64,000 nt of DNA from Collinsella sp. (GCA_019419505.1 DXZS01000020.1:62001-126000); one strand, 5' to 3'. Shown: positions 35,000-43,457, numbered from the stretch's first letter. Numbers and translations: made by a program. Notes: a model not told the origin generated them from the sequence alone.

Positions 35000-35199
35000 T
35001 GCTCGTCTTGGCCACCTTGCTCGCTGAGGGGAAGTGCTGCGGCAAAAGTGATGAGGACCAGTTCATAGGCTCCAACTGCGGTGACTCCGACCGCCACATT
35101 TGCTCCCCACACGATGTAATACATGTCGAACCAAGTTTCCGTTCCAAGAGTCGATGCTCTGGTCGGATTCATGTTGTCTACTACGGGCTTCTCGTACAT
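34996..35199 (-). CDS. Candidate RiPP precursor peptide, 67 residues
   Basis: Begins MYEKPVVDNMNPTRAST. Tyr2, Pro5, Val7 and Thr17 have the spacing of the YxxPxLxxxGxxxxxT leader motif recognised by PqqD-like domains in lasso-peptide systems, with Asn11 where Gly is usual. The presumed core contains aromatic residues (WFDMYYIVWGAN) and a Val/Gly/Ala-rich hydrophobic stretch, ending in a hydrophilic tail. It has no cysteine, so thioether chemistry is excluded. It starts right after the radical SAM stop; AAGGAG lies 12 bases upstream. It could instead be a small membrane protein. Confidence 0.55.
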   Translation of the reverse strand: MYEKPVVDNMNPTRASTLGTETWFDMYYIVWGANVAVGVTAVGAYELVLITFAAALPLSEQGGQDEQ

Positions 35200-36288
35200 T
35201 TAACCCAACATCTCCTTCAACGATGAGTTCAACAGTTCATCCGCGGTATCATCAATCAGGTCAACGTGTAGATCACCTCCCATATCTATATCGCAAATTG
35301 TGTCGGACATACGCTCCATGTCGTCAATGGTCCACATGTGGTTACAGAGGTCTTGAACCAGTTTTGTGGACCAAATTGAGCTAAGTCCGTTGTTCCAGTA
35401 ATCCTCAAGAGGGTGGTTTCTGATGTTGCCAACCACTAACGGGATATACGGAGAAACGACGATGTCGCCGTTTGCGTGCACTGAAACCTGATCTAATAGA
35501 TATCGGTTATCAGAGAAGCGAATTAGATGGTCGACGGGGTCGCCCCATTGCGGTCGGACATTCGGGTGCTTCCGAAGGAAGTCGTCCTCTTGAATGGCGT
35601 GAATCAACGTACGGTATTGGGAATAGTCCGGTCTAATAAATGTGTTCTTTCGCGCACGGCCCAAAACCATGAGGGGTTGGACACGTAGTTCGATAAAGTC
35701 ACCCGGCGTCCTCTTCGGCCTGTTAGATTTGGTGAAAATCTCATCTAATAGTGAGATGACATCGGGAAACTGTTCGGTGTTGAACGACGTGGGCGTAAAT
35801 GCGATAGCAAGGTGCAAATCGGAATGGTTGAGTACGGTGGCAACTGCTTCTTCGACGATTTCGAAGGCTCCCTCATGTCCCCTCAGCCTATCGTGAGCTG
35901 ACCCAATGCCGTCTAGGCTAAATTGGATGCTTTTGAGTCCGGAATCTTCTAAATCTCGGAGAAGGGATTCCGTGAGGAGAAGCCCGTTGGTTACCAGGCT
36001 CGCTGCAACATTCCCATCTCGCAATATGGGAAGGCAGCGCAAGATATCTTTACTGCGCAACAAGGTTTCTCCTCCACAGAAACACATGCTGTAAAGCGAC
36101 ATGTCTGCCATTTCCTTTGCGAAAACAAAAAGTTCATCTGAGGTCAACTCGTCGTGCATGACCTCATTCTCGCCGCTGCTGTTATAGCAGTGCAGACATC
36201 TCAAGTTGCACTTGTTTGTTATGTCAAGGGCGACGTGATGTGGCGCTCTGAGAACGTTGGTGTACTTGTTTTCCGAAACTCGTCCCAT
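35200..36288 (-). CDS. Radical SAM peptide-modifying enzyme
   Basis: Iron-sulphur SAM-radical enzyme. The cluster motif CNLRCLHC (Cys27, 31, 34) follows the ALDITNK strand, and FCGGETLL, QFSLDG and the HANGDIVVSPYIPLVVGNI segment complete a SPASM-type layout. The cysteines that bind auxiliary clusters in SPASM domains are missing: the usual CP after the GD turn is SP. The start at 36288 has AGAGGAACC upstream. It lies eight bases after the PqqD-fusion gene and directly before the small candidate precursor, the classical order of RiPP loci. The modification made cannot be predicted. Confidence 0.85.
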   Translation of the reverse strand: MGRVSENKYTNVLRAPHHVALDITNKCNLRCLHCYNSSGENEVMHDELTSDELFVFAKEMADMSLYSMCFCGGETLLRSKDILRCLPILRDGNVAASLVTNGLLLTESLLRDLEDSGLKSIQFSLDGIGSAHDRLRGHEGAFEIVEEAVATVLNHSDLHLAIAFTPTSFNTEQFPDVISLLDEIFTKSNRPKRTPGDFIELRVQPLMVLGRARKNTFIRPDYSQYRTLIHAIQEDDFLRKHPNVRPQWGDPVDHLIRFSDNRYLLDQVSVHANGDIVVSPYIPLVVGNIRNHPLEDYWNNGLSSIWSTKLVQDLCNHMWTIDDMERMSDTICDIDMGGDLHVDLIDDTADELLNSSLKEMLG

Positions 36289-36296
36289 GGTTCCTC

Positions 36297-37157
36297 TTAA
36301 CAGACTTCTGAAAAACAGTATACATTCATGCAGTCGCCGTCGCTGCACTCACCTGGAAAAGTGCCAGCGCAAGTGAATTCTGGCTCATTGATAAGATTTC
36401 GAATTCCTTCGTTTGATGCAATTTCCTTGCTGGTTAGGTTCAGGTGGAAAAAATTGGGAACATCGCAAAATTCTTGACGATAGAAGCTGGCCGCAGCGGC
36501 AATACATTGAACGGCGATGCTTGCGGGGCACAAAAGAAGACAGATGTCTGCGTATCTGAGTAAGGGATTGCTGGAGGGGGCGAGGCCGAGTAGACCGGTT
36601 GGTCTCCCTGACTCATATACAATGAAAAATTCCTTGCTCAGATTGAACAATCCGTTTCGCACCTCTAGCGGTCGTTCATACTGCTCGACGGAAAGAGGCC
36701 AACCGTAGACAATTGTGGGACTTTCTGGTTCTGATGAGCTCGCCTGGCTTGCCAGGGAGCAAATCAGGCGAATATCGTTTTCTTGGGCAAGCCGTATATG
36801 GGTCCCATTGTCCACGCAAATCTCATCGGCAATGGGTGTGCCATTTTCGGTCGGAGTTTTGACCCATCCTATTAGTCTCGATACGCTGAAACCTCTCATT
36901 GCCGAGGCTAAGTCAGATTTGAGCATGTCCGGATTGGCGTCTGGAAACTTGTCGCACATCCGATTAAGGATTGTTTCGACGGTGTTTTTACCATCGCACA
37001 GAGAGACGATGTAGCTCCCGCTTCCGTTCAACATGATATAGTTCAGCTCATCGCGTCCGGTTAGAACAGAGCGGTACCCGTTCTTTTCCTCTCTTGAGTA
37101 TGGGAGAGAAATCGATTTCGGGATAAATCCCCTTATTTCGTCAAAGCTCCATTCCAT
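36297..37157 (-). CDS. PqqD-like domain fused to GNAT-like domain
   Basis: First gene of the peptide locus, 286 residues. Residues about 30-100 (LNYIMLNGSGSYIVSLCDGK ... LKSDLASAMRGF) match the winged-helix PqqD/RRE fold that binds RiPP leader peptides. Residues about 115-265 have the strand-helix order of GNAT acyltransferases (THIRLAQENDI, FFIVYESGRPTGLLGLA, ADICLLL). The C-terminus has four cysteines within 20 residues. AAGGAGG lies nine bases before the ATG at 37157 and fixes the start. The fusion may present the leader to the radical SAM enzyme and acylate the product (inference). Confidence 0.72.
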   Translation of the reverse strand: MEWSFDEIRGFIPKSISLPYSREEKNGYRSVLTGRDELNYIMLNGSGSYIVSLCDGKNTVETILNRMCDKFPDANPDMLKSDLASAMRGFSVSRLIGWVKTPTENGTPIADEICVDNGTHIRLAQENDIRLICSLASQASSSEPESPTIVYGWPLSVEQYERPLEVRNGLFNLSKEFFIVYESGRPTGLLGLAPSSNPLLRYADICLLLCPASIAVQCIAAAASFYRQEFCDVPNFFHLNLTSKEIASNEGIRNLINEPEFTCAGTFPGECSDGDCMNVYCFSEVC

Positions 37158-37273
37158 AATTAATCCCTCCTTGTGTCTGTTTGAATATGAGCCGATTTTA
37201 GGCTCTTCGGTAGTTTCTGTGGGCGAGACATCAATTTTTCCGCAGGTGGATGCAAAAAAGTTCCGCATATAAG

Positions 37274-37302
37274 GGAAACGGCCCCGAGAGGGGGCCGTTT
37301 CC
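37274..37302. repeat. Hairpin at the cargo/IS junction
   Basis: Perfect arms GGAAACGGCCCC / GGGGCCGTTTCC with loop GAGAG. No T-run follows either side. It may be an insertion-sequence end. Confidence 0.5.
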
Positions 37303-37360
37303 GCGCCGGGCAGGGTAGGATTTCGCTTGCTACATCAACCTACCGGAAAGGCCCTGACGC

Positions 37361-37565
37361 ATGAACAGGATACTAAGCCGCGCGCTCGCGCTGGTCCACA
37401 TCCACACCGTGATCGAGTACGCCAGCATCGACGGCGGCAGGATAATCGTCGGCGTCAGGCCGTGGACGAGTTTCGGGCTGCGGTGCCCCGTCTGCGGGAG
37501 GGCAGCGAATGCTACGACAGGTCGCCAAGGCCGCGGCTGTGGCGCGCGATGGACCTGGCGAGGTC
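37361..37565 (+). pseudogene. ISL3-family transposase N-terminal fragment
   Basis: Starts MNRILSRALALVHIHTVIEY and reaches the zinc-finger half RCPVCGRAA. The homology then continues in another frame (SECYDRSPRPRLWRAMDLA) and stops at about 37565, where IS21 sequence begins. It is frameshifted and lacks the catalytic domain. Confidence 0.65.
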
Positions 37566-38312
37566 GACCTCTCCGCGCTCGGGCTGCACGAGATGGCGGC
37601 GTCCCTGCCCGACTACGTGAGGATGGTCGCCGCGGGCGAGCGGGGCTTCGCCTCCGCCCTCGAGGAGATGACGCGCGCCGAGGTCGCCGCCCGGGAGGTC
37701 AGGATAACCAACCAGCGCATACGGTCGTCCGGGTTCCCCTACGTCAAGGGCCTGGCCGACTTCGACTGGGACTTCCAGCCGTCGGTCCCGCGCGCCGAGA
37801 TCGAGGAGCTCGCGACCCTCAGGTTCGTCGAGCGGGCCGAGAACGTCCTGTTCGTGGGGAGCCCCGGCGTGGGCAAGACGCACCTCGCCGTCGCGCTGGG
37901 CATCGAGGCGGTCAGGGCGGGGCGCGAGGTCAGGTTCGTGGACTGCGCCCGGCTCGTGGAGGACCTCGAGGACGCCTCGGCCCGCGGCATCCTAAAGAAG
38001 AGGCTCAAGCACTACGCCCACTCGAGGCTGCTCATCATCGACGAGCTCGGCTACCTCGACGTCGGCAGCGCGGGCGCGGACCTGCTTTTCCAGCTGATAT
38101 CGACGCGCTACGAGCAGCGCTCGACGATCATCACCACCAACGTGGGGATCAGCGGCTGGGGCCGGGTGTTCGGGGACGACGTGGCGGCGAGCGCGATCGC
38201 GGACCGGGTGTGCCACCACTGCCACCACTGCCACCACTGCCACCTGGTCAAGATAGCCGGCAGGTCCTACAGGCTGAAGGACCTGCCGAGGGACGGACCC
38301 GTCAAGGCGTGA
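37566..38312 (+). pseudogene. istB: IS21-family istB ATPase, 5'-truncated
   Basis: IstB helper of IS21 transposition: LSALGLHEMAASLPDY, FPYVKGLADFDWDFQPS, Walker A GSPGVGKT, Walker B RLLIIDELGYL, TTNVGISGWG and the C-terminal KIAGRSYRLKDL. The natural start is lost at the joint with the ISL3 fragment, though the frame stays open from 37509, so a chimaeric 267-residue product is possible. istA is absent. Near the C-terminus a 9-bp repeat has expanded, giving VCHHCHHCHHCH. Noncoding IS21 sequence probably continues to about 38410. Confidence 0.75.
38211..38244 (+). repeat. 9-bp tandem repeat in istB
   Basis: The unit TGCCACCAC occurs 3.8 times, in frame, encoding Cys-His-His repeats. Confidence 0.85.
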
Positions 38313-38677
38313 CCGGAATCGGTGAAAATACGTTAGCGCAAGCGGTGAAGCCGCCTTTGCGCGAACGGCGCGTTTGATTAGTGAAACTGGTGAAAATTAG
38401 ATTGACGCTAACAGGGGCGTGCCCGTCGCGGCGTTTCACGGGGATGTCTCGCGCCATCCCCGGACCCCTTCGCGCCAAAGGGACGAGTCCCCTTGGAACC
38501 CCGGGCCGCCGCCGGCGGGCCGTGAACGGCGGGACAATCACTCGGCTTCAACTCGCGATCGCCCCGCCGGCTCTCGCTCCGGCTCCGTTCGATGGCTCCC
38601 CTGGGTCGCCATCACTGCGCCTCCGCTCACCTGTCCCGTTGCACTCCGGTCGATTCGGCCTACGCTTCTCGGGGCAT

Positions 38678-38792
38678 GCAAGATATGTATTCCGTGCAAC
38701 GGAATATCTTGCCCGGCCGAAGCCGGGATGTGCGAACCGCTCCAAAGTCGCTCCCGCAGAACCGTGCAACAGGCTTACCGGCTGTTGCACGG
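38678..38792. other. Candidate oriT region near the relaxase gene
   Basis: The 496-bp gap between istB and the relaxase gene has no credible gene. It holds two strong dyads. The first is GCAAGAT...ATTCCG / CGGAAT...ATCTTGC (38678-38712). The second is a perfect 11-bp stem CCGTGCAACAG / CTGTTGCACGG (38762-38792). CCGTGCAAC occurs in both, plus its complement. Such arrays are typical of oriT but could also be a terminator of the mob operon. Assignment is tentative. Confidence 0.35.
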
Positions 38793-38808
38793 ACCTCAGA
38801 TATGAAAG

Positions 38809-39744
38809 TCAGTCCCGGCCTCTTTCGTCATCCACACCCTCGCGAGCCAGCTCCCACGCGGCCCGTATGGCAAGGTCGATTCCCCTTGCCGTGAACCTCA
38901 TAATCCGCCCGGTCGAGCGGTTGACGGCGTAGCCGAGCCTCGCGCCGTTGATCTTCCTCGTCTTGCCGAGGGACTCCGAGTGATAGCGGTATTGCAGCGC
39001 CCCCCGCTTGGATCGGGCGATCTCGATCCCATCCGATTCCAACCGCCTTGCAAACTCTCCGAAGCGGTCGGGGCAGCTCTTGAGCCTCCCGACCTCCTCT
39101 GCCCTCTGGGCGACAATCGCTCGGACCCTTGCGTTCTCGGATTTGTCGGATCTCCCCTTCTTTGCCATCTCGCGCTCCTCGCGACCGGGCTGGCGCGCGT
39201 GCACCTTCGAGTTCGAGAGGCCCCTTTCGAGCTGGCTCAGGCCGTACTTCGTATCGAGCTCCTTCACCGTTCTCACGCGGGATTTCGCCGCCGCCCTCGC
39301 CGGCCCGTCGTTCAGACGCCGCCCAGTCTCGAGGTCCGTCCTATTGATGGCGAGGTGAGCGGCGAATCGGGCCGATCCATCCGACCTGCACCTCTCCTCA
39401 TGCAGCACAATCACGATCTCCTGGTTGGGATAGCGCTTGGCGATGTAGTCCCTCGCGTACTCCATGCAACGCGAGGGCGTCATCGGCCCGCCGTTGCAGG
39501 AGCACTCGTCCGGATTGAAGCCGATCACCTGATGCTGCATGTACGTGCACCTTGCGCCCTGCTTCCCGGGCCGGTTGTGCCCGGCCGCCTCCCGGGTGGC
39601 GTCCATTTCCTCGAACCATCGATCCTCATCGATGATGTGCTGGGTATCGTGGTCCAGGACTTTCTCCCTGTCCCAATCGAAATACCGCTTGAGGTTTTGG
39701 AGGTGCTCCCCGCTCATGACGCTCGCCTGCTTGATTGCGGTCAT
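38809..39744 (-). CDS. Relaxase/mobilization nuclease
   Basis: Nicks DNA at oriT to start transfer. Residues 90-145 carry the conserved order VIVLHEE (His115), ARFAAHLAIN (His130, Asn134) and TDLETGRRLN expected for the histidine-rich motif of MobA-like relaxases, and the C-terminal 100 residues are basic. A YMQHQVIGF segment precedes it near residue 68. The ATG at 39744 has GGGAG nine bases upstream; the longer frame over the coupling-protein gene is spurious. 311 residues. It lies 26 bp downstream of the coupling protein gene in one mob operon. Confidence 0.78.
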   Translation of the reverse strand: MTAIKQASVMSGEHLQNLKRYFDWDREKVLDHDTQHIIDEDRWFEEMDATREAAGHNRPGKQGARCTYMQHQVIGFNPDECSCNGGPMTPSRCMEYARDYIAKRYPNQEIVIVLHEERCRSDGSARFAAHLAINRTDLETGRRLNDGPARAAAKSRVRTVKELDTKYGLSQLERGLSNSKVHARQPGREEREMAKKGRSDKSENARVRAIVAQRAEEVGRLKSCPDRFGEFARRLESDGIEIARSKRGALQYRYHSESLGKTRKINGARLGYAVNRSTGRIMRFTARGIDLAIRAAWELAREGVDDERGRD

Positions 39745-39770
39745 TTTCCAACTCCCTTCAAAAACCGCCG

Positions 39771-41657
39771 TCAGTCGACGAAGAGGCCGGACCATCCGTC
39801 GGCAACAGGCGGCTCCGCGGCCTCTTCCTCGAATTCGGGAGTCCAGAGATCGACGCCGTCCTCCCGACCCATTTGCCTTGATATCAGCCTGGCCTGGTAT
39901 TCCATCCTCTTGGCCGCCTCGTGCTCGCGCGTCCCCAGATCGAAGTGCTCCTTCGTCGGCATCCGCGTGCAATCGCAGACAGGGGCCCGGAAGCACCCCG
40001 CATGTTCCCTGCCCACGCCGTTCTCCGCGGTCTTCACCACGATGACGCCGTCCTTGTCGGGGGACATCTCCGTCCACTCCCAAGGATGAATCAGGTCGTC
40101 GGCGTGCTCGCTGTAGGATGTCGACCCCGTACCGCCCGAAGGCCCCCTGCTCGAGCTGGTTCCCATGGTGTGCCGCGTCGTCTTCCCGACTAGCTCGGTG
40201 AAATACTGGCGGTCCTCGGCCTCGCCCAGTTTCATGGCGACCTTGACGCCGCAGTTTGCCAGGATCTTCTTCCGTCCGTCGCGCTCGCCGTACTTGTTCA
40301 GCTGAGAGATGTTCTGGACTGCGCCCATCCAGAACAGGTCGTACGAGCGCCCAAGGCTGAGAAGGCTAGGCAGGCACTCGACCTTCGGCAGGTTCCCCCA
40401 TTCGTCGCCGAGGATGGACACCGGCCGCGGCAGCTTTCCACCAGCTGCGTCCGCGATGGAATACACGGCAGCGTAGAGCTGCTCGAACAGGACCGCCGCG
40501 ATCGCGTTGTAGGGGGAGCCCTCGTCCATCACGTGGAGGAACAGCGCGGTCTTCTCGCTCAGGATTCTACTCGGATCGATATCATCGCCCGAGACCATTC
40601 GCGCAATCGGCGCCGAAGCGTAGATCCTCAGGTTGACCTTTAGCGTGGAAACGATGCTCCTCAGCTCGTTGCCGCCGCTCGAGATGAACTGTGAGGCACG
40701 CGAGCGGGCCGGATGCCCCTGCGGCAGGGAACGGAACAGGCCCTTCAGCGGCTCACACGGATCCTCGCCGGCCCCCTCCGTCCCCAGGCACATGATGTGG
40801 TAGACCGTCGCGAGGTGCTTGCAGCCCCGCGGGCAGCCCTCGTCCAGCACGACCAGAAGGATCGTCGCGGCGAGCAGCGACCGCGCGGATTCCGTCCAGT
40901 GGCTCGCCTTCGCATCGCCCTCCCCGGCGATGAGCGTACGGGCGACGGCATCCGCGGCCTGCTCAGCCCCCGGCAGATTCCCCCCGTTCGCGAGCCTATC
41001 GACCATTTCCAGTGGATTGAACGTGTCGCTCTTCTCGGGATGCTGGGCGTCCAGCAGAAGCACCCGGTACCCGCGACGCTCCAGCTCGTCGCCCGTCAAC
41101 TCGATGAGCTCACTCTTCACATCGGACACGATAATGGTCTGCGGCCTCGATTCCCCGTCATCCGCCCCATACGTCAGCAGATCAATTGTCGGGATCAGCA
41201 GCGATCTTGATTTTCCGGCACCCGTTGAGCCGTCGAGGAACATGTGCCGCCTCGGTTCGAACAGATACTTGGAGCCGAACAGCGTCTTCTCAAACCCGTA
41301 CACGAATCCTCTGCTTTTCGGCTGTCCGTGCCCGTCCCAAATCTCCGAGCCCCGGATGGTCTCCGGCCCCGTTTTCACCCGCGCCTCCCCAAGTACACCT
41401 CCGTCGGCGGCTCGCTCCTTCGAGGAAGCCGATAGCTGCATGAGCACGAATACCGACAGGAACAGCGCGAACGAGGCGAGACAGCCAGGGACGCAATGAG
41501 GCCCCACGTTAATCCACCACCAAATGGTGTTATCCACGCTCAGGGTGAATCCGATCGAGCTCAGCTCGATTGGAAATCCGAGGATCATGCAATCGAGGGG
41601 AATGGCGATAAGTGGCGCAAACCCCGCGGTAAGCAGCGCTGCGAAAACCAGCGCCAT
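39771..41657 (-). CDS. VirD4/TraG-type coupling protein
   Basis: Membrane ATPase that brings the relaxase-DNA complex to a mating channel. Two N-terminal hydrophobic regions (within the first 75 residues) precede the ATPase with Walker A GSTGAGKS (about 143-150), SDVKSEL, DTFNPLEM, Walker B-type VSILGDEWGNLP and QNISQL. The ATG at 41657 has AAGGAG nine bases upstream; a GTG directly after the MobC stop (41684) would add nine residues. The presence of a coupling protein without channel proteins is typical of some IMEs. Confidence 0.88.
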   Translation of the reverse strand: MALVFAALLTAGFAPLIAIPLDCMILGFPIELSSIGFTLSVDNTIWWWINVGPHCVPGCLASFALFLSVFVLMQLSASSKERAADGGVLGEARVKTGPETIRGSEIWDGHGQPKSRGFVYGFEKTLFGSKYLFEPRRHMFLDGSTGAGKSRSLLIPTIDLLTYGADDGESRPQTIIVSDVKSELIELTGDELERRGYRVLLLDAQHPEKSDTFNPLEMVDRLANGGNLPGAEQAADAVARTLIAGEGDAKASHWTESARSLLAATILLVVLDEGCPRGCKHLATVYHIMCLGTEGAGEDPCEPLKGLFRSLPQGHPARSRASQFISSGGNELRSIVSTLKVNLRIYASAPIARMVSGDDIDPSRILSEKTALFLHVMDEGSPYNAIAAVLFEQLYAAVYSIADAAGGKLPRPVSILGDEWGNLPKVECLPSLLSLGRSYDLFWMGAVQNISQLNKYGERDGRKKILANCGVKVAMKLGEAEDRQYFTELVGKTTRHTMGTSSSRGPSGGTGSTSYSEHADDLIHPWEWTEMSPDKDGVIVVKTAENGVGREHAGCFRAPVCDCTRMPTKEHFDLGTREHEAAKRMEYQARLISRQMGREDGVDLWTPEFEEEAAEPPVADGWSGLFVD

Positions 41658-41684
41658 GACCAGCTTCTCCTTCACGAGAACCAC

Positions 41685-42023
41685 CTACTCTCTCGCACGG
41701 GCGAGTAGGTCGTTGACCCAGCCCACCGCCGTCGAGACGATTGATGTCGCCCGGTTGAGATTATTGAGGACGACCGGATCGGACCCGTAGGTGTTGAGGG
41801 CGCGGACCGCCTGGTTGAGGTTCGTGCCGATCTTCTTCAACTCAGTCCTGATACCGGCAAGTTCCCCCGCGTCGGCGACCCTGACCGGCTTCTCGCCGCA
41901 GAGCAGGGCGGCATCGCGCATGAAGGAGGACGCCGGCATGTTCATGGCCGCCGCCTTCTCCTCGATAGCCTTACGCTGCGACTCACTCATCCGTACGTTG
42001 ATATGCGTATTCATGGAAGTCAT
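41685..42023 (-). CDS. mobC: MobC-like relaxosome accessory protein
   Basis: About 112 residues. The N-terminal ribbon-helix-helix (INVRMSESQRKAIEEKAAAM, then MPASSFMRDAAL) and the C-terminal MobC signature (ELKKIGTNLNQAVRALNTYG) are clear. MobC helps open oriT for the relaxase. Several Met codons (42029, 42023, 42014) are possible starts. It directly precedes the coupling-protein gene. Confidence 0.85.
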   Translation of the reverse strand: MTSMNTHINVRMSESQRKAIEEKAAAMNMPASSFMRDAALLCGEKPVRVADAGELAGIRTELKKIGTNLNQAVRALNTYGSDPVVLNNLNRATSIVSTAVGWVNDLLARARE

Positions 42024-42070
42024 AACCATCCAATCCGAGCGGGGCCGACGCATCGGCCCCGCCCCTTTTA

Positions 42071-42346
42071 TTAAGTTGAAATTGTTTGGAGCATCTGACC
42101 GATGCGCCCAATCCTCACCCTCGCCCAGACATCGAAGGGGACTCCCGGCAAGCTGCCGAGATATATACGGTATGGTCGCCATTGTTCTCTATAGATATCG
42201 AGAGCATCGAGCAGGCGCTTCCATTCCCAAATGAGCTCATCGGCCGAGAGCAGAGGAAGATCCCTGTTCTCGGCGCGCGCGAGCTCATCGGACGACAAGC
42301 ATGGATTGGGAGCCCGGTATCCACCAATGTAGGGTCCGGGCTCCAT
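42071..42346 (-). CDS. Hypothetical 91-residue protein
   Basis: Starts three bases after the helicase stop, with probable translational coupling. The product is soluble and acidic in the middle (LSADELIWEWKRLLDALDIY), with aromatic residues and no recognised domain. Order and spacing in the mob/helicase operon support a real gene. Confidence 0.55.
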   Translation of the reverse strand: MEPGPYIGGYRAPNPCLSSDELARAENRDLPLLSADELIWEWKRLLDALDIYREQWRPYRIYLGSLPGVPFDVWARVRIGRIGQMLQTIST

Positions 42347-42348
42347 AA

Positions 42349-43215
42349 TTAGCCGATTTCGGTAAACATCGCTGCTGGTGCGTTGAACTCAAACTCGACA
42401 ATACCGCAGGAACCGTAACGGTTCTTTGTGATTGAAGCAATGACGGGCCGTTTTTTAAGCAACATATTGGCATTACGCTCTTCGGGCTTATCGCCCTTAA
42501 TAGAAAGCGACATAACGAGATCTGCCGAATACTCGAACATGTTGCACCCGCCTATCGCCTGAAGCCCGGTGGTCTGCTTGTCGTAATTAACGCGGTTAAT
42601 TGATGAGATAGCGAAGAGCGGACAATGGGCCTCATCCACGATTCGGCGGAGCTCGGAAGCGACGAGCTTGAGACCGATACGCTCGTCGGCAATGCGCAGT
42701 TCCTGCGGCAAAGAGACGATTTGCGCGTAATCAACAATAACCAGTGGCGGTTCGCCATGTTTATCGGCAACCTCTTCGATTGCCTTTCGCATCCCGGCAT
42801 ATTTAATTTCACCAGGAATGATATACATTCGCTCGGCGATGCTGCGGGCGTAAATGTCGAGAACCTTCTCGAAGAGCCCGCGTTTGTCCTCAGACATGCC
42901 ATCGCCGTTCATATCATCGTGCGTGAGCTCGCCGCCCGAGATGCGGGTGAGGCTCTTCGCGAGCATGCTGTCTCGCCCGAGCTCGCCCTCAAAGATGACC
43001 ACCGGATGGCCAGCAATGGCCCATCCGTCGGCGATTTGCTGCATAAACGTTGTTTTACCCGTACCGGGTCCGCCGGGGACGATGCACAGGTATTGACGAA
43101 GACCTCCGAGGATAGTATCCAGCGCACCGTGTTCGATATGCCCAAGCGGCCTATTCTTTAAGATACGCAAGGCGGTCTCGTCGAGGCCGACGCTCATGGG
43201 ATTTAAAGCCGGCAC
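42349..43215 (-). CDS. DnaB-like helicase C-terminal-domain protein
   Basis: RecA-fold ATPase of the DnaB helicase family with Walker A GGPGTGKTT (48-56), Walker B LVIVDYAQIV and the SSINR and GGCNMFEYSADLVMSL motifs. The N-terminal DnaB primase-binding domain is missing; length 288. It may unwind the element during replication after excision or transfer. The GTG at 43215 has GGAGG ten bases upstream and lies within the end of the HTH gene. Confidence 0.85.
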   Translation of the reverse strand: MPALNPMSVGLDETALRILKNRPLGHIEHGALDTILGGLRQYLCIVPGGPGTGKTTFMQQIADGWAIAGHPVVIFEGELGRDSMLAKSLTRISGGELTHDDMNGDGMSEDKRGLFEKVLDIYARSIAERMYIIPGEIKYAGMRKAIEEVADKHGEPPLVIVDYAQIVSLPQELRIADERIGLKLVASELRRIVDEAHCPLFAISSINRVNYDKQTTGLQAIGGCNMFEYSADLVMSLSIKGDKPEERNANMLLKKRPVIASITKNRYGSCGIVEFEFNAPAAMFTEIG

Positions 43216-43457
43216 GGTTCGCTCGCCTCCAATTCATGGAGGTATGCAAAGAAGCTCGATTCAAGGATGTAAATGCGGCGGTGCAACGCAATCGCGCGCC
43301 CGCTCTCCTTCATCATCTTCGAGGCCGTAACCGGACTCAAGCCGGTTATCTTGCACACTTCAGCGATGCCAAGAAGGCGCTCGTGGCCCAAGTTGGAATC
43401 AGAAGAAACCGCAGTTGATGCTTGTACGGCAGCGTACGGTTCAGGCTCTACAATCAT
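43203..43457 (-). CDS. Excisionase-like HTH protein
   Basis: 84 residues; a winged-helix pattern LLGIAEVCKITGLSPVTASK ... IYILESSFFAYL resembles excisionase/MerR-type DNA-binding proteins. AAAGGATTCTACC precedes the ATG. It is first in the helicase-mob operon and probably acts as Xis or as its regulator. Confidence 0.72.
   Translation of the reverse strand: MIVEPEPYAAVQASTAVSSDSNLGHERLLGIAEVCKITGLSPVTASKMMKESGRAIALHRRIYILESSFFAYLHELEASEPCRL

Noticed and set aside
38211..38244. Tandem repeat considered as a CRISPR or VNTR regulator
   Set aside because: Four 9-bp units without spacers inside a coding frame; no cas genes anywhere in the window.
37361..38377. Open frame of 338 codons rich in Arg and Gly across the IS region
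   Set aside because: Only the first 50 codons resemble ISL3 transposase; the rest is the wrong frame of istB.
38381..38932. Overlapping open frames on both strands upstream of the relaxase end
   Set aside because: GC-rich dyad region; the frames have no coherent composition and overlap one another.
39745..40083. N-terminal extension of the relaxase to 424 residues
   Set aside because: The added 113 residues lie inside the coupling-protein gene in another frame; the ATG at 39744 has a good ribosome site.
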